Positions 22,035 to 33,203 of a stretch of 64,000 nucleotides of DNA are shown here, one piece after another. Positions within the stretch are counted from its first letter, which is position 1; the number at the start of each line of letters is the position of its first letter. The notes beneath the pieces were generated by a model that made no database searches, had not been told where the DNA came from, and saw only the letters and a list, made by a program, of their open reading frames with translations. The translations under genes and the position numbers were made by a program. This DNA is from Litorivicinus sp. (GTDB lineage: Bacteria > Pseudomonadota > Gammaproteobacteria > Pseudomonadales > Litorivicinaceae). The DNA is taken from contig JAOLBK010000007.1 in NCBI GenBank assembly GCA_028339155.1, positions 62,001 through 126,000 on the forward strand, given 5' to 3'.

Positions 22035-23455
22035 ACACACCTTCTGTCTGGGTCGTCGACGACGACCGCTCGATTCGCTGGGTTCTAGAAAAAGCTTTGT
22101 CCATCGCTGGCCTTGAACACGAAATGTTCGACTCAGCAAAAGCAGTGCGAAAAGCACTTGAAACCAATATACCCTCAGTCGTTATGACCGACATTCGGAT
22201 GCCCGGTGAAGATGGCCTTTCCCTATTAGAACACTTACATACGATTTCTTCAGAACTCCCCGTAATTGTAATGACTGCACATTCAGACCTTGATAGCGCA
22301 GTCGCATCATATAGCCGAGGCGCCTTCGAGTATTTGCCAAAGCCCTTTGACGTTGATAATGCTATCTTGCTTGTTCAGCGTGCACTCGAGCGAAACAATG
22401 AACCGTCGCAATTGCCGACTGAGACTCATACAGACCAGGCACCAACTATTTTGGGTGAAGCGCCTGCTATGCAAGACGTATTCCGAGCAATTGGACGGCT
22501 ATCACAATCTGAAATCACTGTTCTCATTAATGGCGAGTCCGGAACCGGGAAGGAACTGGTCGCCCAAGCTGTGCATTCGAACTCTCCACGGAAAAATCAG
22601 CCCTTCATCGCACTGAATATGGCCGCCATTCCCAAAGATTTAGTGGAATCAGAATTATTTGGACACGAGAAAGGATCATTTACCGGAGCAGTGGGGGCAC
22701 GCTCCGGACGTTTTGAGCAAGCTAATGGGGGCACACTTTTTCTTGATGAAATAGGAGACATGCCTTTTGATACACAAACGCGTTTGCTCCGCGTCTTATC
22801 TGACAATGAATTCTATAAGGTTGGTGGCACGACTCCAGTGAAGGCAAACGTTAGAATCATTGCTGCTACCCATCAAAATTTAGATCATCGTGTCAAAGAA
22901 GGACTTTTTCGTGAGGACCTCTTCCACCGGCTAAATGTCATCAGGATTCAACTGCCTGCTCTTCGCGACCGCGGTGCTGACGTCCCGGCGCTTGCTGAAC
23001 ATTTTCTAGCTCGTGCGGCCAAAGAAATTGGCGCTGAACACAAACATCTATCAGATGATGCTAAGCGCATTCTCGCAGACTTCAATTGGCCGGGCAACGT
23101 TAGGCAATTAGAAAATTCTTGCAGATGGTTATCGGTCATGGCTCCCAACCCATTGATTCAATCGCAAGATTTACCTCCTGAGATCATCTCTCCAGAGCAA
23201 AAAAAAATCAGAACGGCACTGACATGGACCGAGCTATTACGCGAGCGAGTAAATACTTTGCTGAAATCGCACGAAGGTGAAGTCGTCGAAAAACTCACCG
23301 AAGAATTTGAACGCACATTGATTGAGGTCGCCCTGACAGACACCGGCGGTCGAAAAAAAGAAGCCGCAGAAAAACTTGGATGGGGTCGCAATACCTTGAC
23401 CCGCAAACTCAAAGAACTCGGTTTTTTGGACAACGGGCCATCGGACCACAACTAA
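22031..23455 (+). CDS. glnG: Nitrogen regulation response regulator NtrC/GlnG (sigma54 activator)
   Basis: Receiver VWVVDDDRSIRWVLEKAL, AAA+ GESGTGKELVA and ELFGHEKGSFTGA (GAFTGA variant), Fis-type C-terminus. Confidence 0.95.
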   Translation: MNTPSVWVVDDDRSIRWVLEKALSIAGLEHEMFDSAKAVRKALETNIPSVVMTDIRMPGEDGLSLLEHLHTISSELPVIVMTAHSDLDSAVASYSRGAFEYLPKPFDVDNAILLVQRALERNNEPSQLPTETHTDQAPTILGEAPAMQDVFRAIGRLSQSEITVLINGESGTGKELVAQAVHSNSPRKNQPFIALNMAAIPKDLVESELFGHEKGSFTGAVGARSGRFEQANGGTLFLDEIGDMPFDTQTRLLRVLSDNEFYKVGGTTPVKANVRIIAATHQNLDHRVKEGLFREDLFHRLNVIRIQLPALRDRGADVPALAEHFLARAAKEIGAEHKHLSDDAKRILADFNWPGNVRQLENSCRWLSVMAPNPLIQSQDLPPEIISPEQKKIRTALTWTELLRERVNTLLKSHEGEVVEKLTEEFERTLIEVALTDTGGRKKEAAEKLGWGRNTLTRKLKELGFLDNGPSDHN

Positions 23456-23886
23456 TTCGTGACTTGCTCCTTTCTTTGCTCAAGCAAAGCATCAAAATTG
23501 ATTGGCGCCAACATCGGTGCAGGGAATGTCGCCTTCACAGCCAAGGAATCAATAGTTTCACGCGCATAAGGAAATAAAATATTAGGGCACATGGATCCCA
23601 GTACGTGCTCTACTGTCGCGTCATCAAATCCCTGAACCAAGAAAACACCAGCCTGCTGGATTTCGATCAGAAATGCCACTTCTTCGTCAGTTTGAACGGT
23701 TACACCCATCTTCAAGACTACTTCGTAAGTATAATCAGCCAACTTATTGTTGGTAACAGCCACTTCCAATGCCAGTTTTGGATCCCACTTCTTTTCAAAG
23801 ATTTGCGGAGCCTTTGGCGACTCTAGTGACAAATCCTTCGTAAAAATCCGTACAATTGAGAAATTCTGCGTGTCTTGTTCAGACAT
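23452..23886 (-). CDS. secB: Protein-export chaperone SecB
   Basis: FTKDLSLESPKAPQIFEKKWDPKLALEVAVTNNKL. Confidence 0.93.
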   Translation of the reverse strand: MSEQDTQNFSIVRIFTKDLSLESPKAPQIFEKKWDPKLALEVAVTNNKLADYTYEVVLKMGVTVQTDEEVAFLIEIQQAGVFLVQGFDDATVEHVLGSMCPNILFPYARETIDSLAVKATFPAPMLAPINFDALLEQRKEQVTN

Positions 23887-24148
23887 TAATATTTATTCCC
23901 TTTAACCATTGTTTTAGATCCCCATTACGCAGTGCATCCTGGGCATCGTCAAATCCACCGACATGGCGATCAGCGATGAAGATCTGAGGCACCGTTCGTC
24001 GCCCGCTAAGCGTTACCATTTCCTGACGAACGTCAGGTTGCTGATCAACATGGATCTCTTGATAACAAACGCCTAAATCATCAAAAAGCCGCTTCGCCAT
24101 TACACAGAACGGGCAAAATTGAGTTGTATAAATGACTACAGTAGTCAA
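23879..24148 (-). CDS. grxC: Glutaredoxin 3
   Basis: VVIYTTQFCPFCVMAKRLFDDLGV...RRTVPQIFIADRHVGGFDD. Confidence 0.92.
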   Translation of the reverse strand: MTTVVIYTTQFCPFCVMAKRLFDDLGVCYQEIHVDQQPDVRQEMVTLSGRRTVPQIFIADRHVGGFDDAQDALRNGDLKQWLKGININV

Positions 24149-24570
24149 GCCGATTTACCTTTTTTAACTGGCAAAGAAGTAGCGGTCCATTCAGATATCC
24201 CGCCCGCCAAGCGAACAACATTTTCGAAGCCTCGCTTCTTCATTGATTTCACAATGGATCCAGCGGAGGTGCCCATTTTACAAACGACGATGACTTGCCG
24301 GCTCTTGTAACGATCAATCTCCGAAGCTTTTGCATCGAATATGCTGGCGGGCAGATTATGCGCACCCGAGATATGACCTAATGCAAAATCTTTTTGTTCG
24401 CGAATATCTAAAATCAATGCGTTGTCATGATTAATCATTCGCGTAGCCTCGGTCGTATTAACTGACTTCCCAGCTTTTTTTGTCTCCGTATAATAGAGCG
24501 TGCCGACAGCCGAGATCCATAAGACCATAAGCACCCAGTTTTCCTGAGAAAATTCAATAAATTCCTGCAT
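24145..24570 (-). CDS. Membrane-anchored rhodanese-like protein (YibN-like)
   Basis: N-terminal TM; VVCKMGTSAGS rhodanese active-site loop; secB-grxC-yibN synteny. Confidence 0.85.
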   Translation of the reverse strand: MQEFIEFSQENWVLMVLWISAVGTLYYTETKKAGKSVNTTEATRMINHDNALILDIREQKDFALGHISGAHNLPASIFDAKASEIDRYKSRQVIVVCKMGTSAGSIVKSMKKRGFENVVRLAGGISEWTATSLPVKKGKSA

Positions 24571-24693
24571 ATATTAAGAGAGACCGTGATCCAAATTAAG
24601 ACGTCGAGTATAATGATGTTACAGGCGAAGTCACGGGTCCCTCGCCAGTTCTCTTGCTAGATTCGTAATAAACACGACCTTATGGATACGTAA

Positions 24694-26223
24694 ATGCACC
24701 CAAAACCCCTCATACTGCTTATTCTGGATGGTTTCGGCGCCCGTGAGGGGACGGATGACAATGCCATCTATCATGCCAATACGCCGACCTTTGATCACCT
24801 GGCGTCCACAGCACCGGCCGCCGTACTCCAAACCTCGGGCGAGGCTGTTGGATTACCGGAGGGGCAAATGGGTAATTCAGAGGTCGGTCACATGAGTCTG
24901 GGAACAGGGCGGGTGGTCTATCAAGATTTTAGTCGTATCAGTAAGGCCATCGATGAGGGCGACTTTGAAACTAATGAAGTCCTAGTGAGTGCCTGCAGAC
25001 AAGCCAAAGATCAGGGCGGGACGCTACATATCCTTGGATTACTAAGCCCCGGCGGCGTGCACAGTCATGAGGATCATATTGAGGCAATGATTGGACTTGC
25101 AGACTCTCTTGGCGTCCCCTTGACAAGACTCCATTCCTTTTTAGATGGACGTGACACTCCGCCACGTTCGGCTAAAGATACTCTAATACGTTTTCAGCGA
25201 CTCGAAACAACTTATTCAAACTACAAATTATCAAGCCTGTGTGGGCGTTATCATGCAATGGATCGCGATAATAATTGGGAGCGCATTCAAATCGCTTTTG
25301 ATTTGATCACAAAGAGCCAAGCTGAATTTTCTGCGGGAACTGCCATCGAAGCCCTCAACCAAGCCTATCAGCGAGGCGAGAACGACGAATTTGTTAAGCC
25401 AACACGCCTTGGTGAATCATGGGAAATGCGCCCAGAGGATGTGGCAGTAGTTATGAATTTCCGAGCAGATCGAGCCCGGCAGATTACTCAGGCCCTAACC
25501 GCGACAAATATTCCCGAGTTGAATGTACCAAAATGGATAAGCCAGGTTTCAGTCGTCACACTCACCCAATACGCCGAAGGCATCAAAGCAGCGATTGCAT
25601 TCCCTCCAAAAACTGTCGAGAACACTTTGGGTGAAGTGATTTCGCATGCCGGGCTGTCTCAACTCCGCATCGCGGAGACAGAAAAATATGCGCACGTTAC
25701 TTTTTTCTTTAGTGGTGGTAAGGAAGCTCCTGTTGACGGCGAGCATCGCGAATTAATCCCGTCACCAAAGGTCGCCACGTACGATTTACAGCCCGAAATG
25801 AGTGCACCGGAAATTACCGATTATTTAGTACAGGCCATCGGTAAGCAGCGCTTTGACTTAATAATTTGCAACTACGCGAACGGGGATATGGTAGGGCATA
25901 CGGGTAATTTTGTGGCGGCTGTTAAAGCGATAGAAAGCTTAGATAAACAAGTTGGCAGAGTCATTGCCGCGTGCGAATCTGCTGGTGCATCATGTTTGAT
26001 CACAGCAGACCATGGCAACGCAGAACAAATGACCGATCTGAGAACTAGCCAACCACATACGGCACACACGATCGGTCCAGTGCCCGTCTGGCTTGCCGCC
26101 AATAATGTTCGAGTTAAAGGATTGTCTGATGGAGCACTAGAAGATGTAGCACCAACATTGCTAGCACTACTTGGCCTCAAACAGCCCTCACAAATGACCG
26201 GGAAGTCTCTATTGCAATTCTGA
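24694..26223 (+). CDS. gpmI: 2,3-bisphosphoglycerate-independent phosphoglycerate mutase
   Basis: LILLILDGFGAREGTDDNAI...GNSEVGHMSLGTGRVVYQDFSRI; ITADHGNAEQM. Confidence 0.95.
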   Translation: MHPKPLILLILDGFGAREGTDDNAIYHANTPTFDHLASTAPAAVLQTSGEAVGLPEGQMGNSEVGHMSLGTGRVVYQDFSRISKAIDEGDFETNEVLVSACRQAKDQGGTLHILGLLSPGGVHSHEDHIEAMIGLADSLGVPLTRLHSFLDGRDTPPRSAKDTLIRFQRLETTYSNYKLSSLCGRYHAMDRDNNWERIQIAFDLITKSQAEFSAGTAIEALNQAYQRGENDEFVKPTRLGESWEMRPEDVAVVMNFRADRARQITQALTATNIPELNVPKWISQVSVVTLTQYAEGIKAAIAFPPKTVENTLGEVISHAGLSQLRIAETEKYAHVTFFFSGGKEAPVDGEHRELIPSPKVATYDLQPEMSAPEITDYLVQAIGKQRFDLIICNYANGDMVGHTGNFVAAVKAIESLDKQVGRVIAACESAGASCLITADHGNAEQMTDLRTSQPHTAHTIGPVPVWLAANNVRVKGLSDGALEDVAPTLLALLGLKQPSQMTGKSLLQF

Positions 26224-27308
26224 TGCGTATTTTATCCATCTTTATCTTCACTCTTTATTGCCTGGAAGTGAAAAGTAATGAGATCAAAGAAGCGGAAAAT
26301 CAGCGAGATAAAGCTGAGCAAACATTGCATAGCCTCAAAAATGACGTGCAACTTGGCACGAAAAAAATCCGTATAATAAAAAGTGAAATTAATCGGCTTA
26401 GTGCAGACTCCAAATCCCTGACGCTCAAGATTCGTGAATCAGAACTAAAACTCAATGGCCTACGCAAAGCCCAAAAGAAAACTGAAGAAACTATTGCTGA
26501 TAAACACCTAGTTCTTACTCGCCTTGTTGAGGCATATCGAATGGAGTTGATCGCCTATTATACGACCGGACGGACAATCCGCCCCGATGCGACCAAATCA
26601 AACATAGAGACTAATTATCTTCCATTCATTCTCAAAGCAAGACAATTAAAGGTGGCCGAGATTTCGAGACAGCGTGAACAACTCAATACTCTACTGAAAC
26701 AGCAAGCTAAGAATTCTGAATTATTGGAAAATGCATTAGCTAAAATGACAGATGGTCGCAATGAGCTCTCACGAAAAACCCAGGATCAGCGGCAACTTAT
26801 AGCAAGTATTACCCAAGACCTCTCAACAACATCAAGAAGAGAAGCAGCTTTGCTCAAGGACTTGGGGGCACTAGACCGACGAATTCAGACATTAAAAATC
26901 AAGACTACAACAGCATCAATTTCACAATTAAAAGGAAAGCTCAGCTGGCCAGTTGATGGACGTGTTTTGAGGCGGTTTGGGCAACCCCGAGATGATGGAT
27001 TTGGGGGTTGGCAAGGGATGGTCATTAGCGCACCCGAAAATAGTGAAGTCAGATCAGTACAGGGAGGGAAAGTGGCGTATGCCGGATACCTACTTGGCTA
27101 TGGGCTTGTTGTAGTCATTGGTCACAACAATGGGGACGCCACTATTTATGGGCACAATCAAAGACTTTTAGTAGAGACTGGTCAAACCATCGCTGCACGG
27201 CAAGTAATTGCCGCCGTAGGAGACACTGGCAGCCTCGATGTTTCTGGCGTGTATTTCGGGCTTACTCGCGATGGAAAGGCTGTAAACCCGAGTACCTGGC
27301 TAAATTAG
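26223..27308 (+). CDS. envC: Murein hydrolase activator EnvC (coiled coil + degenerate LytM domain)
   Basis: Coiled-coil N-terminus, C-terminal LytM fold without the metal-binding His/Asp set, as in EnvC; gpmI-envC-ctpA order. Confidence 0.9.
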   Translation: MRILSIFIFTLYCLEVKSNEIKEAENQRDKAEQTLHSLKNDVQLGTKKIRIIKSEINRLSADSKSLTLKIRESELKLNGLRKAQKKTEETIADKHLVLTRLVEAYRMELIAYYTTGRTIRPDATKSNIETNYLPFILKARQLKVAEISRQREQLNTLLKQQAKNSELLENALAKMTDGRNELSRKTQDQRQLIASITQDLSTTSRREAALLKDLGALDRRIQTLKIKTTTASISQLKGKLSWPVDGRVLRRFGQPRDDGFGGWQGMVISAPENSEVRSVQGGKVAYAGYLLGYGLVVVIGHNNGDATIYGHNQRLLVETGQTIAARQVIAAVGDTGSLDVSGVYFGLTRDGKAVNPSTWLN

Positions 27309-27315
27309 GAGTCTA

Positions 27316-28575
27316 ATGAAGATCATCAAAGGTTTCCTCGCTATAGCGATTTTAGTTGCTTCGTTTTCTGCTCAAACACAAGAAAAAAGAGCTTTCCCCG
27401 ATATAGACTCGCTTAATGCTCTAAGGGCCTTCATTGAAGTCTATGAGCGAATCAAAAAGGAATACGTACAAGCAATCGATGACCAGACTCTTTTAGACCA
27501 CGCCATCCAAGGAATGCTTGCCGAACTAGATCCGCACTCGGCCTATCTCAAGCCTAAAGACTTATCACAGTTGCGTGACTCCGCGTCTGGATCTTTCGGA
27601 GGAATCGGAATTGAAATGGACATAGTCGATGGACTAATCCATGTTATTTCTCCAATTGATGATTCTCCTGCTGACATTGCAGGTATTCAGACACGTGACA
27701 TCATTACTGCAATTAATGGTAAAGAAGTCCGGGATATCACTCTGCAGAATGCTGCGGAACTATTGAGAGGGGCCGTTGGCGAAGAGCTCACACTAAGTAT
27801 ACTCCGTGAAGAAAGTGGTCATGCCAACAAACTGTTAGTGACCCTCGAACGCGCAATTATCCGTTTCACGAGTGTGCGCCATGAGATGCTGCCGAATGGC
27901 GTGGGGTACCTAAGAATCTCACAATTCCAAAACCGGACCAGTGTCGATCTGATTAAGGCGATTACAAAGCTACAGTCAGGTAGCCTAATCAACGGTTTGA
28001 TTTTAGATTTGCGCAATAATCCAGGCGGAATATTGTCAGCTGCAATTAGTGTGGCCGATGCATTCTTATCCGATGGTTTAGTTGTTTCTACCAGGGGTCG
28101 TGATAATTCCTTAGACTCCAAATACGAGGCGACCGAGGAAACCATTCTGAACGATAAACCAATCGTCGTTCTAATCAATGGCGGCTCCGCATCAGCAGCC
28201 GAGATCGTTGCTGGCGCACTACAAGATCACAATCGGGCAGTCCTTGTAGGAACGCCATCATTTGGCAAAGGCTCGGTACAAACTATTTTACCACTTCAAA
28301 ATGACTACGCTCTCAAGCTCACGACGGCCCGTTATTTCACTCCAAAGGGCCGCTCTATACAGGCCAAAGGAATCAGTCCAACCTTTTTCGTACCGAAGGG
28401 GAAAGAAACCACTATTCCAGACACAAGAATACGCGAAGCAGATCTTCCAAAACATCTCAAGAATTCAAGCACCACTGAGATGACTGAAGCTACAGAAACA
28501 GAATGGTTTAAAAACGACAACCAATTATTGTACGCGTATAACCTCATCCGAAGCATGCAGATCTTGAAGCGCTAG
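27316..28575 (+). CDS. ctpA: C-terminal processing peptidase (S41)
   Basis: PDZ domain and [35 protein letters not shown] Ser/Lys dyad. Confidence 0.93.
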   Translation: MKIIKGFLAIAILVASFSAQTQEKRAFPDIDSLNALRAFIEVYERIKKEYVQAIDDQTLLDHAIQGMLAELDPHSAYLKPKDLSQLRDSASGSFGGIGIEMDIVDGLIHVISPIDDSPADIAGIQTRDIITAINGKEVRDITLQNAAELLRGAVGEELTLSILREESGHANKLLVTLERAIIRFTSVRHEMLPNGVGYLRISQFQNRTSVDLIKAITKLQSGSLINGLILDLRNNPGGILSAAISVADAFLSDGLVVSTRGRDNSLDSKYEATEETILNDKPIVVLINGGSASAAEIVAGALQDHNRAVLVGTPSFGKGSVQTILPLQNDYALKLTTARYFTPKGRSIQAKGISPTFFVPKGKETTIPDTRIREADLPKHLKNSSTTEMTEATETEWFKNDNQLLYAYNLIRSMQILKR

Positions 28576-29333
28576 AGGCGAACTTCGATGCCTGCGGTAT
28601 GCATGCATGCTTTCGCCTCGGCGATTGTATAACGCCCGAAATGGAAAATACTGGCTGCCAATACTGCCTGTGCATGACCCTCGATGATACCAGCCACTAA
28701 ATGATCAAGATTTCCCACACCACCTGAGGCAATTACCGGAACCGTGACTGCATCGGCAACTGCGCGTGTAACACCAAGATCAAATCCATCACGAGTTCCG
28801 TCTCTATCCATTGACGTCAACAGGATTTCTCCAGCCCCAAATTCAACCATTTGAATTGCCCACTCAACCGCATCCAATCCGGTTGATTTACGTCCTCCAT
28901 GGGTAAAAATCTCCCAACGATTCAACTCAACCTGTTTGGCGTCAATGGCAACCACGATGCACTGCGATCCGAATTTATCGGCAGCACGTTTAACGAATTC
29001 AGGTTCAAATACAGCTGCCGTGTTTATAGAAACCTTGTCCGCACCGGAGAGTAAAAGATCTCGGATATTGTCAGTATTACGAACACCACCCCCGACGGTA
29101 AGCGGTATAAATACTTCACTAGCCATTCGCGATACTGTCTCGTAAGTAGTTGCGCGATTTTCATGACTCGCCGTGATGTCAAGGAATGTAATTTCATCAG
29201 CGCCGTCTTTGTTGTAGCGTCGACTGACCTCCACTGGATCCCCGGCGTCTCGAATGTCTCCGAACTGCACTCCTTTAACCACCCGACCTTGGTCAACATC
29301 GAGACACGGAATAATGCGTTTGGCAAGGCCCAC
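28572..29333 (-). CDS. hisF: Imidazole glycerol phosphate synthase subunit HisF
   Basis: [32 protein letters not shown]. Confidence 0.96.
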   Translation of the reverse strand: MGLAKRIIPCLDVDQGRVVKGVQFGDIRDAGDPVEVSRRYNKDGADEITFLDITASHENRATTYETVSRMASEVFIPLTVGGGVRNTDNIRDLLLSGADKVSINTAAVFEPEFVKRAADKFGSQCIVVAIDAKQVELNRWEIFTHGGRKSTGLDAVEWAIQMVEFGAGEILLTSMDRDGTRDGFDLGVTRAVADAVTVPVIASGGVGNLDHLVAGIIEGHAQAVLAASIFHFGRYTIAEAKACMHTAGIEVRL

Positions 29334-30077
29334 TTAGTTTTTCTCCGCTAACACGATGGCTTCACGCAGATCGAGCGCTCCTTCGTAAATTGCCCGGCCT
29401 GTAATAGCGCCAATAACTCCATCGTTTTGCACCTTAAGCAGCGCTGCCACATCCGACAAGTCCTTAAGTCCGCCTGAGGCAATGACTGGGCAACCTGTTG
29501 CTCTCGCAAGTTCCGCAGTCGAATGAATATTTACGCCAGATAACATCCCGTCACGCCCAATATCGGTGTAGACGACAGATGACACACCGTCATCAGTGAA
29601 CCGCTTAACAACTTCGACAGCAGAAACCGTGCTCTCTTCGGCCCAGCCCTCAGTCGCCACCCAACCATTTTTAGCGTCAACACCTACAATTATCTGACCT
29701 GGAAACCTCCGACAGGCCTCAGCAACAAATGAAGGGTCCTTAACTGCCTGGGTCCCAATAATGACCCAATGCAGACCAATCTCTAGATAAAGTTCGACAG
29801 TCGCCAAATCTCGGATCCCGCCGCCAAGCTGTACGGGTAAGTTCGGATGTGCACCCAGAATCCCTTTCACAGCATCCTTATTCTCAGGTTTCCCAGCAAA
29901 CGCACCATCAAGATCAACCAGATGAAGTCGTTTACAACCCTGATCAACCCAACGAGATGCTGTTGCCACAGGATCGTCAGAATATATTGTCGAATCCTGC
30001 ATTCGACCCTGGCGTAATCGCACGCAAGCACCGTCTTTCAAATCAATTGCCGGGATAATTAGCATGTGCCGTCCCAA
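29334..30077 (-). CDS. hisA: ProFAR isomerase HisA
   Basis: [32 protein letters not shown]. Confidence 0.96.
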   Translation of the reverse strand: MGRHMLIIPAIDLKDGACVRLRQGRMQDSTIYSDDPVATASRWVDQGCKRLHLVDLDGAFAGKPENKDAVKGILGAHPNLPVQLGGGIRDLATVELYLEIGLHWVIIGTQAVKDPSFVAEACRRFPGQIIVGVDAKNGWVATEGWAEESTVSAVEVVKRFTDDGVSSVVYTDIGRDGMLSGVNIHSTAELARATGCPVIASGGLKDLSDVAALLKVQNDGVIGAITGRAIYEGALDLREAIVLAEKN

Positions 30078-30700
30078 GTTAGAAAATTGGCATACAACTC
30101 CAATCCAGCCTGATGTGACTTTTCTGGATGAAATTGCACGGCGAAGACGCCCTCTCGGGCCAGAGCGGCTGCGAAGGGAGCCCCATAATTACAAACGCCA
30201 ACAACGCAGTCTGCCTCTGAATCGGCATACCGATAACTGTGCACAAAATAAAATCGAGTGGCGTCAGCAATGCCAGACCACATCGGGTGAGCATTTTTTT
30301 GCACTTGATTCCAACCCATATGAGGGACTTTCAGCGCTGAGTCATCTACTGCGACCATGCATTTCGGAAACGCAGTAATCTGCCCAGAAAATACACCGAG
30401 AGCCTTTACACCTGAGCTTTCCTCACCAAATTCTGTGAGAATTTGCATGCCAACACAAACACCCATTAAAGGGACGCGTCCAATCAAGTCAAGTACCAGC
30501 TCATCCAGGCCGCGGTGTTTCAAGCCCGCCATGCAGTCCCCCATCGCACCGACGCCTGGCAAAATTACACGATTGGCTTGACGTATCGCATCCGGATCTC
30601 CCGATACTTGTACTTTGCAGTTCCCAGCTCGCTCAAGAGCCTTCGCAACGCTATGCAAATTTCCGGATCCATAATCGATCACCGCGATCTGTTGCGTCAT
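30059..30700 (-). CDS. hisH: Imidazole glycerol phosphate synthase subunit HisH
   Basis: [22 protein letters not shown]...[24 protein letters not shown]. Confidence 0.96.
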   Translation of the reverse strand: MTQQIAVIDYGSGNLHSVAKALERAGNCKVQVSGDPDAIRQANRVILPGVGAMGDCMAGLKHRGLDELVLDLIGRVPLMGVCVGMQILTEFGEESSGVKALGVFSGQITAFPKCMVAVDDSALKVPHMGWNQVQKNAHPMWSGIADATRFYFVHSYRYADSEADCVVGVCNYGAPFAAALAREGVFAVQFHPEKSHQAGLELYANFLTWDGTC

Positions 30701-31293
30701 TAAAGCGAGCCTTTAGTTGAGGGAATGATTCCACTCATCCGCTCATCATTGCTAATCGCCATACGCAAAGCTCGGCCAAATGCCTTAAAGACTGTTTCGA
30801 TTTGGTGATGCGAGTTATCGCCTTTCAAATTATCAATATGCAGCGTTACTTGAGCATGATTAACAAATCCCTGGAAAAATTCACGGAATAAATCCACATC
30901 AAAGCCACCAACCGCTGATCGTGTAAAGGGCACCTCATAAAAAAGCCCTGGGCGACCCGAAAAATCAATTACTACGCGGCTTAAAGCCTCATCTAATGGA
31001 ACATAAGCATGGCCGTAACGGGACATACCTTTCTTGTCGCCAACCGCTTTTGCAAAGGCCTGGCCTAATGTAATACCAACATCCTCGACAGTATGATGCT
31101 CATCAATTTCTAAATCGCCTGTCGCTCGTATTTGCAGATCAACCAAACCATGACGCGATACTTGATCGAGCATGTGCTCGAAAAATGGAATGCCCGTAGA
31201 AAATTCAGACAAACCAGAACCGTCAAGGTTGAGGTTGATCTGGATTTGTGTTTCGAGCGTGTTACGCTCAACTAAGGCGATGCGGTCTGCCAT
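30700..31293 (-). CDS. hisB: Imidazoleglycerol-phosphate dehydratase
   Basis: [38 protein letters not shown]. Start placed at [12 protein letters not shown]; the ORF extends upstream to 31347. Confidence 0.93.
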   Translation of the reverse strand: MADRIALVERNTLETQIQINLNLDGSGLSEFSTGIPFFEHMLDQVSRHGLVDLQIRATGDLEIDEHHTVEDVGITLGQAFAKAVGDKKGMSRYGHAYVPLDEALSRVVIDFSGRPGLFYEVPFTRSAVGGFDVDLFREFFQGFVNHAQVTLHIDNLKGDNSHHQIETVFKAFGRALRMAISNDERMSGIIPSTKGSL

Positions 31294-31364
31294 GGCCTGT
31301 TCCTCAAACCGTTGTAAAGATCGTAGTATAGCGGCAGGAACACTCACTGACGACAGAGGTTGCT

Positions 31365-33203
31365 ATGCGATTACTTAAAGGCTTGTTGTATACCATTGTG
31401 GCTGTTCTAATTTTAATGGCTGCTAGCGCAGCCTATGTCACGCAAGTTCTTGATCCTAATGCATTAAAACCAACAATCGTAAAAGCTGCCAAAAAACACC
31501 AAATTAGCCTGGAACTCAACGGCCCAATCACGTGGACGTTCTATCCTTGGTTTGGCATGACGATCGAAAACATTAACGCAAGAGGCCCGAACGGAACCAT
31601 TCAAGCAGAACGCCTAGAAGGGTCAATTTCGCTCCTAGCATTATTTTCCGAGATTATTGTGATCGACCGGCTAAAAGCCGTCAAACCTCAGATCAAACTC
31701 CAACTTGCTTCTTCAAATACGATTGCACCTACAAAACAAGAATGGCCAAAATCACCAACTGTTGTTATCCGCGAACTTATTATTGATGATGGAGAGATCC
31801 GAGGCGTAGCACCGGGCCTGGCTCTTAATCAAGTGAACTTGTCGGTCGAGGAACTAGACCCCTCATCAGAAAGTCGTCTAAATCTAGACGCGCGCATCAA
31901 TTACCGTGATGTCATTTTACCTTTAAATATTTCTGCTGGCATTATTCCGGGAACAAACTTTGAAAGCCTCACAATTCAGGATTTAAGGCTTACAAGTCGT
32001 AGCTTGCGACTTACCCTAGATGGCTACTTAAGTGCATCAACAAGAGGCCAGATTGCGGCCGAAGGCACTATTGAATTGAGTGAGTTCTCGCTAAGGAAGT
32101 GGCTGCGAGCGGCCAATCTTCCTATGCCAGAAACGACCGATCTAACGACTTTTGATCACCTTGAATTGCAGGCCACCATGAAGCTCTCAGATGAGTTACT
32201 AGCATTGCAGTCTTTACAATTAACTCTCGATGACAGCATCGTACAGGCCGACGTCAATCTGAACCTGAGTCCGCTAAATCTAAATGTTTCAGGCACTTTA
32301 AATAAACTCAATATGGATCGTTATATAGGATCAACAACAGATAAAGAACGGTGGATTGCAACCACCGATTTCGACCTCATTCCCGGCGCTTACAAATTTG
32401 AAATCGGCGCTTTACAGGTCGCGGATACAATGATTCAAAAACTCAACCTGGAGATCGGCTTACAACCCGAAGAGATTACAATTGGCATGATGGATGCCGA
32501 AGTATTTGGCGGCCTTATCCGGACGTCAGGTAGTCATCTGATCGCTCCACAAATTACCAATTTAAGCGGCACTTTCGATGGGCTGTTATTGCAACAAATT
32601 CCCCGAGAGCCATTACTAGAATCACTTTCGGGGACCATGACCGGAGCCTTCGATTTGAGGGCGGCAGGGTGGACCATTGCAGACTTTAAAACATCCCTTT
32701 CTGGGCCGCTACACATGAATGTTTCTGATGGTGACCTAGGTGCGTTCAATTTATCAGAATCCATTTGCAAATCAGCTTCTGATTCATCCGATAAACTCAG
32801 CGATACAACATCGGTTCGCGCAAATTTTAATGAAGGGGTCGCAAATATAACTACCCTCACAGCTAAGATCTCGGGCATCCCGATCAATGGGGCTGGACGA
32901 TTTAGCCTCGTATCCTCTGCACTAAATGTTCAAGGTGAAGCTAGTATATCAGTCGCTGAACTCCCTGAAAATTGCAGTGCTCTGAGCGAGTTGCGCGGAC
33001 TTCGGGTTCCCTTATCATGCCGAGGGCGTATTCTTGTGGACAAACTAAAATGCGATATCGATACAAAGTCGATTAGTCAATTCGCGAAAAAAAATCTCAA
33101 AGGATCAACAAGCACTGTGGTCGAAAAGAACCAGAACAGAAGCCTCAAACAAGAATCGCAGCAGGAAATTCAGAACACATTCAAAAATTCATTAGGGCAA
33201 TGA
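31365..33203 (+). CDS. AsmA-family protein
   Basis: N-terminal TM; LNGPITWTFYPWFGMTIENI; AsmA-type C-terminus; next to mutY. Confidence 0.8.
   Translation: MRLLKGLLYTIVAVLILMAASAAYVTQVLDPNALKPTIVKAAKKHQISLELNGPITWTFYPWFGMTIENINARGPNGTIQAERLEGSISLLALFSEIIVIDRLKAVKPQIKLQLASSNTIAPTKQEWPKSPTVVIRELIIDDGEIRGVAPGLALNQVNLSVEELDPSSESRLNLDARINYRDVILPLNISAGIIPGTNFESLTIQDLRLTSRSLRLTLDGYLSASTRGQIAAEGTIELSEFSLRKWLRAANLPMPETTDLTTFDHLELQATMKLSDELLALQSLQLTLDDSIVQADVNLNLSPLNLNVSGTLNKLNMDRYIGSTTDKERWIATTDFDLIPGAYKFEIGALQVADTMIQKLNLEIGLQPEEITIGMMDAEVFGGLIRTSGSHLIAPQITNLSGTFDGLLLQQIPREPLLESLSGTMTGAFDLRAAGWTIADFKTSLSGPLHMNVSDGDLGAFNLSESICKSASDSSDKLSDTTSVRANFNEGVANITTLTAKISGIPINGAGRFSLVSSALNVQGEASISVAELPENCSALSELRGLRVPLSCRGRILVDKLKCDIDTKSISQFAKKNLKGSTSTVVEKNQNRSLKQESQQEIQNTFKNSLGQ

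Noticed and set aside
26223-27308. EnvC as an inactive LytM pseudoenzyme anomaly
   Set aside because: Loss of LytM metal ligands is normal for EnvC, which activates amidases.
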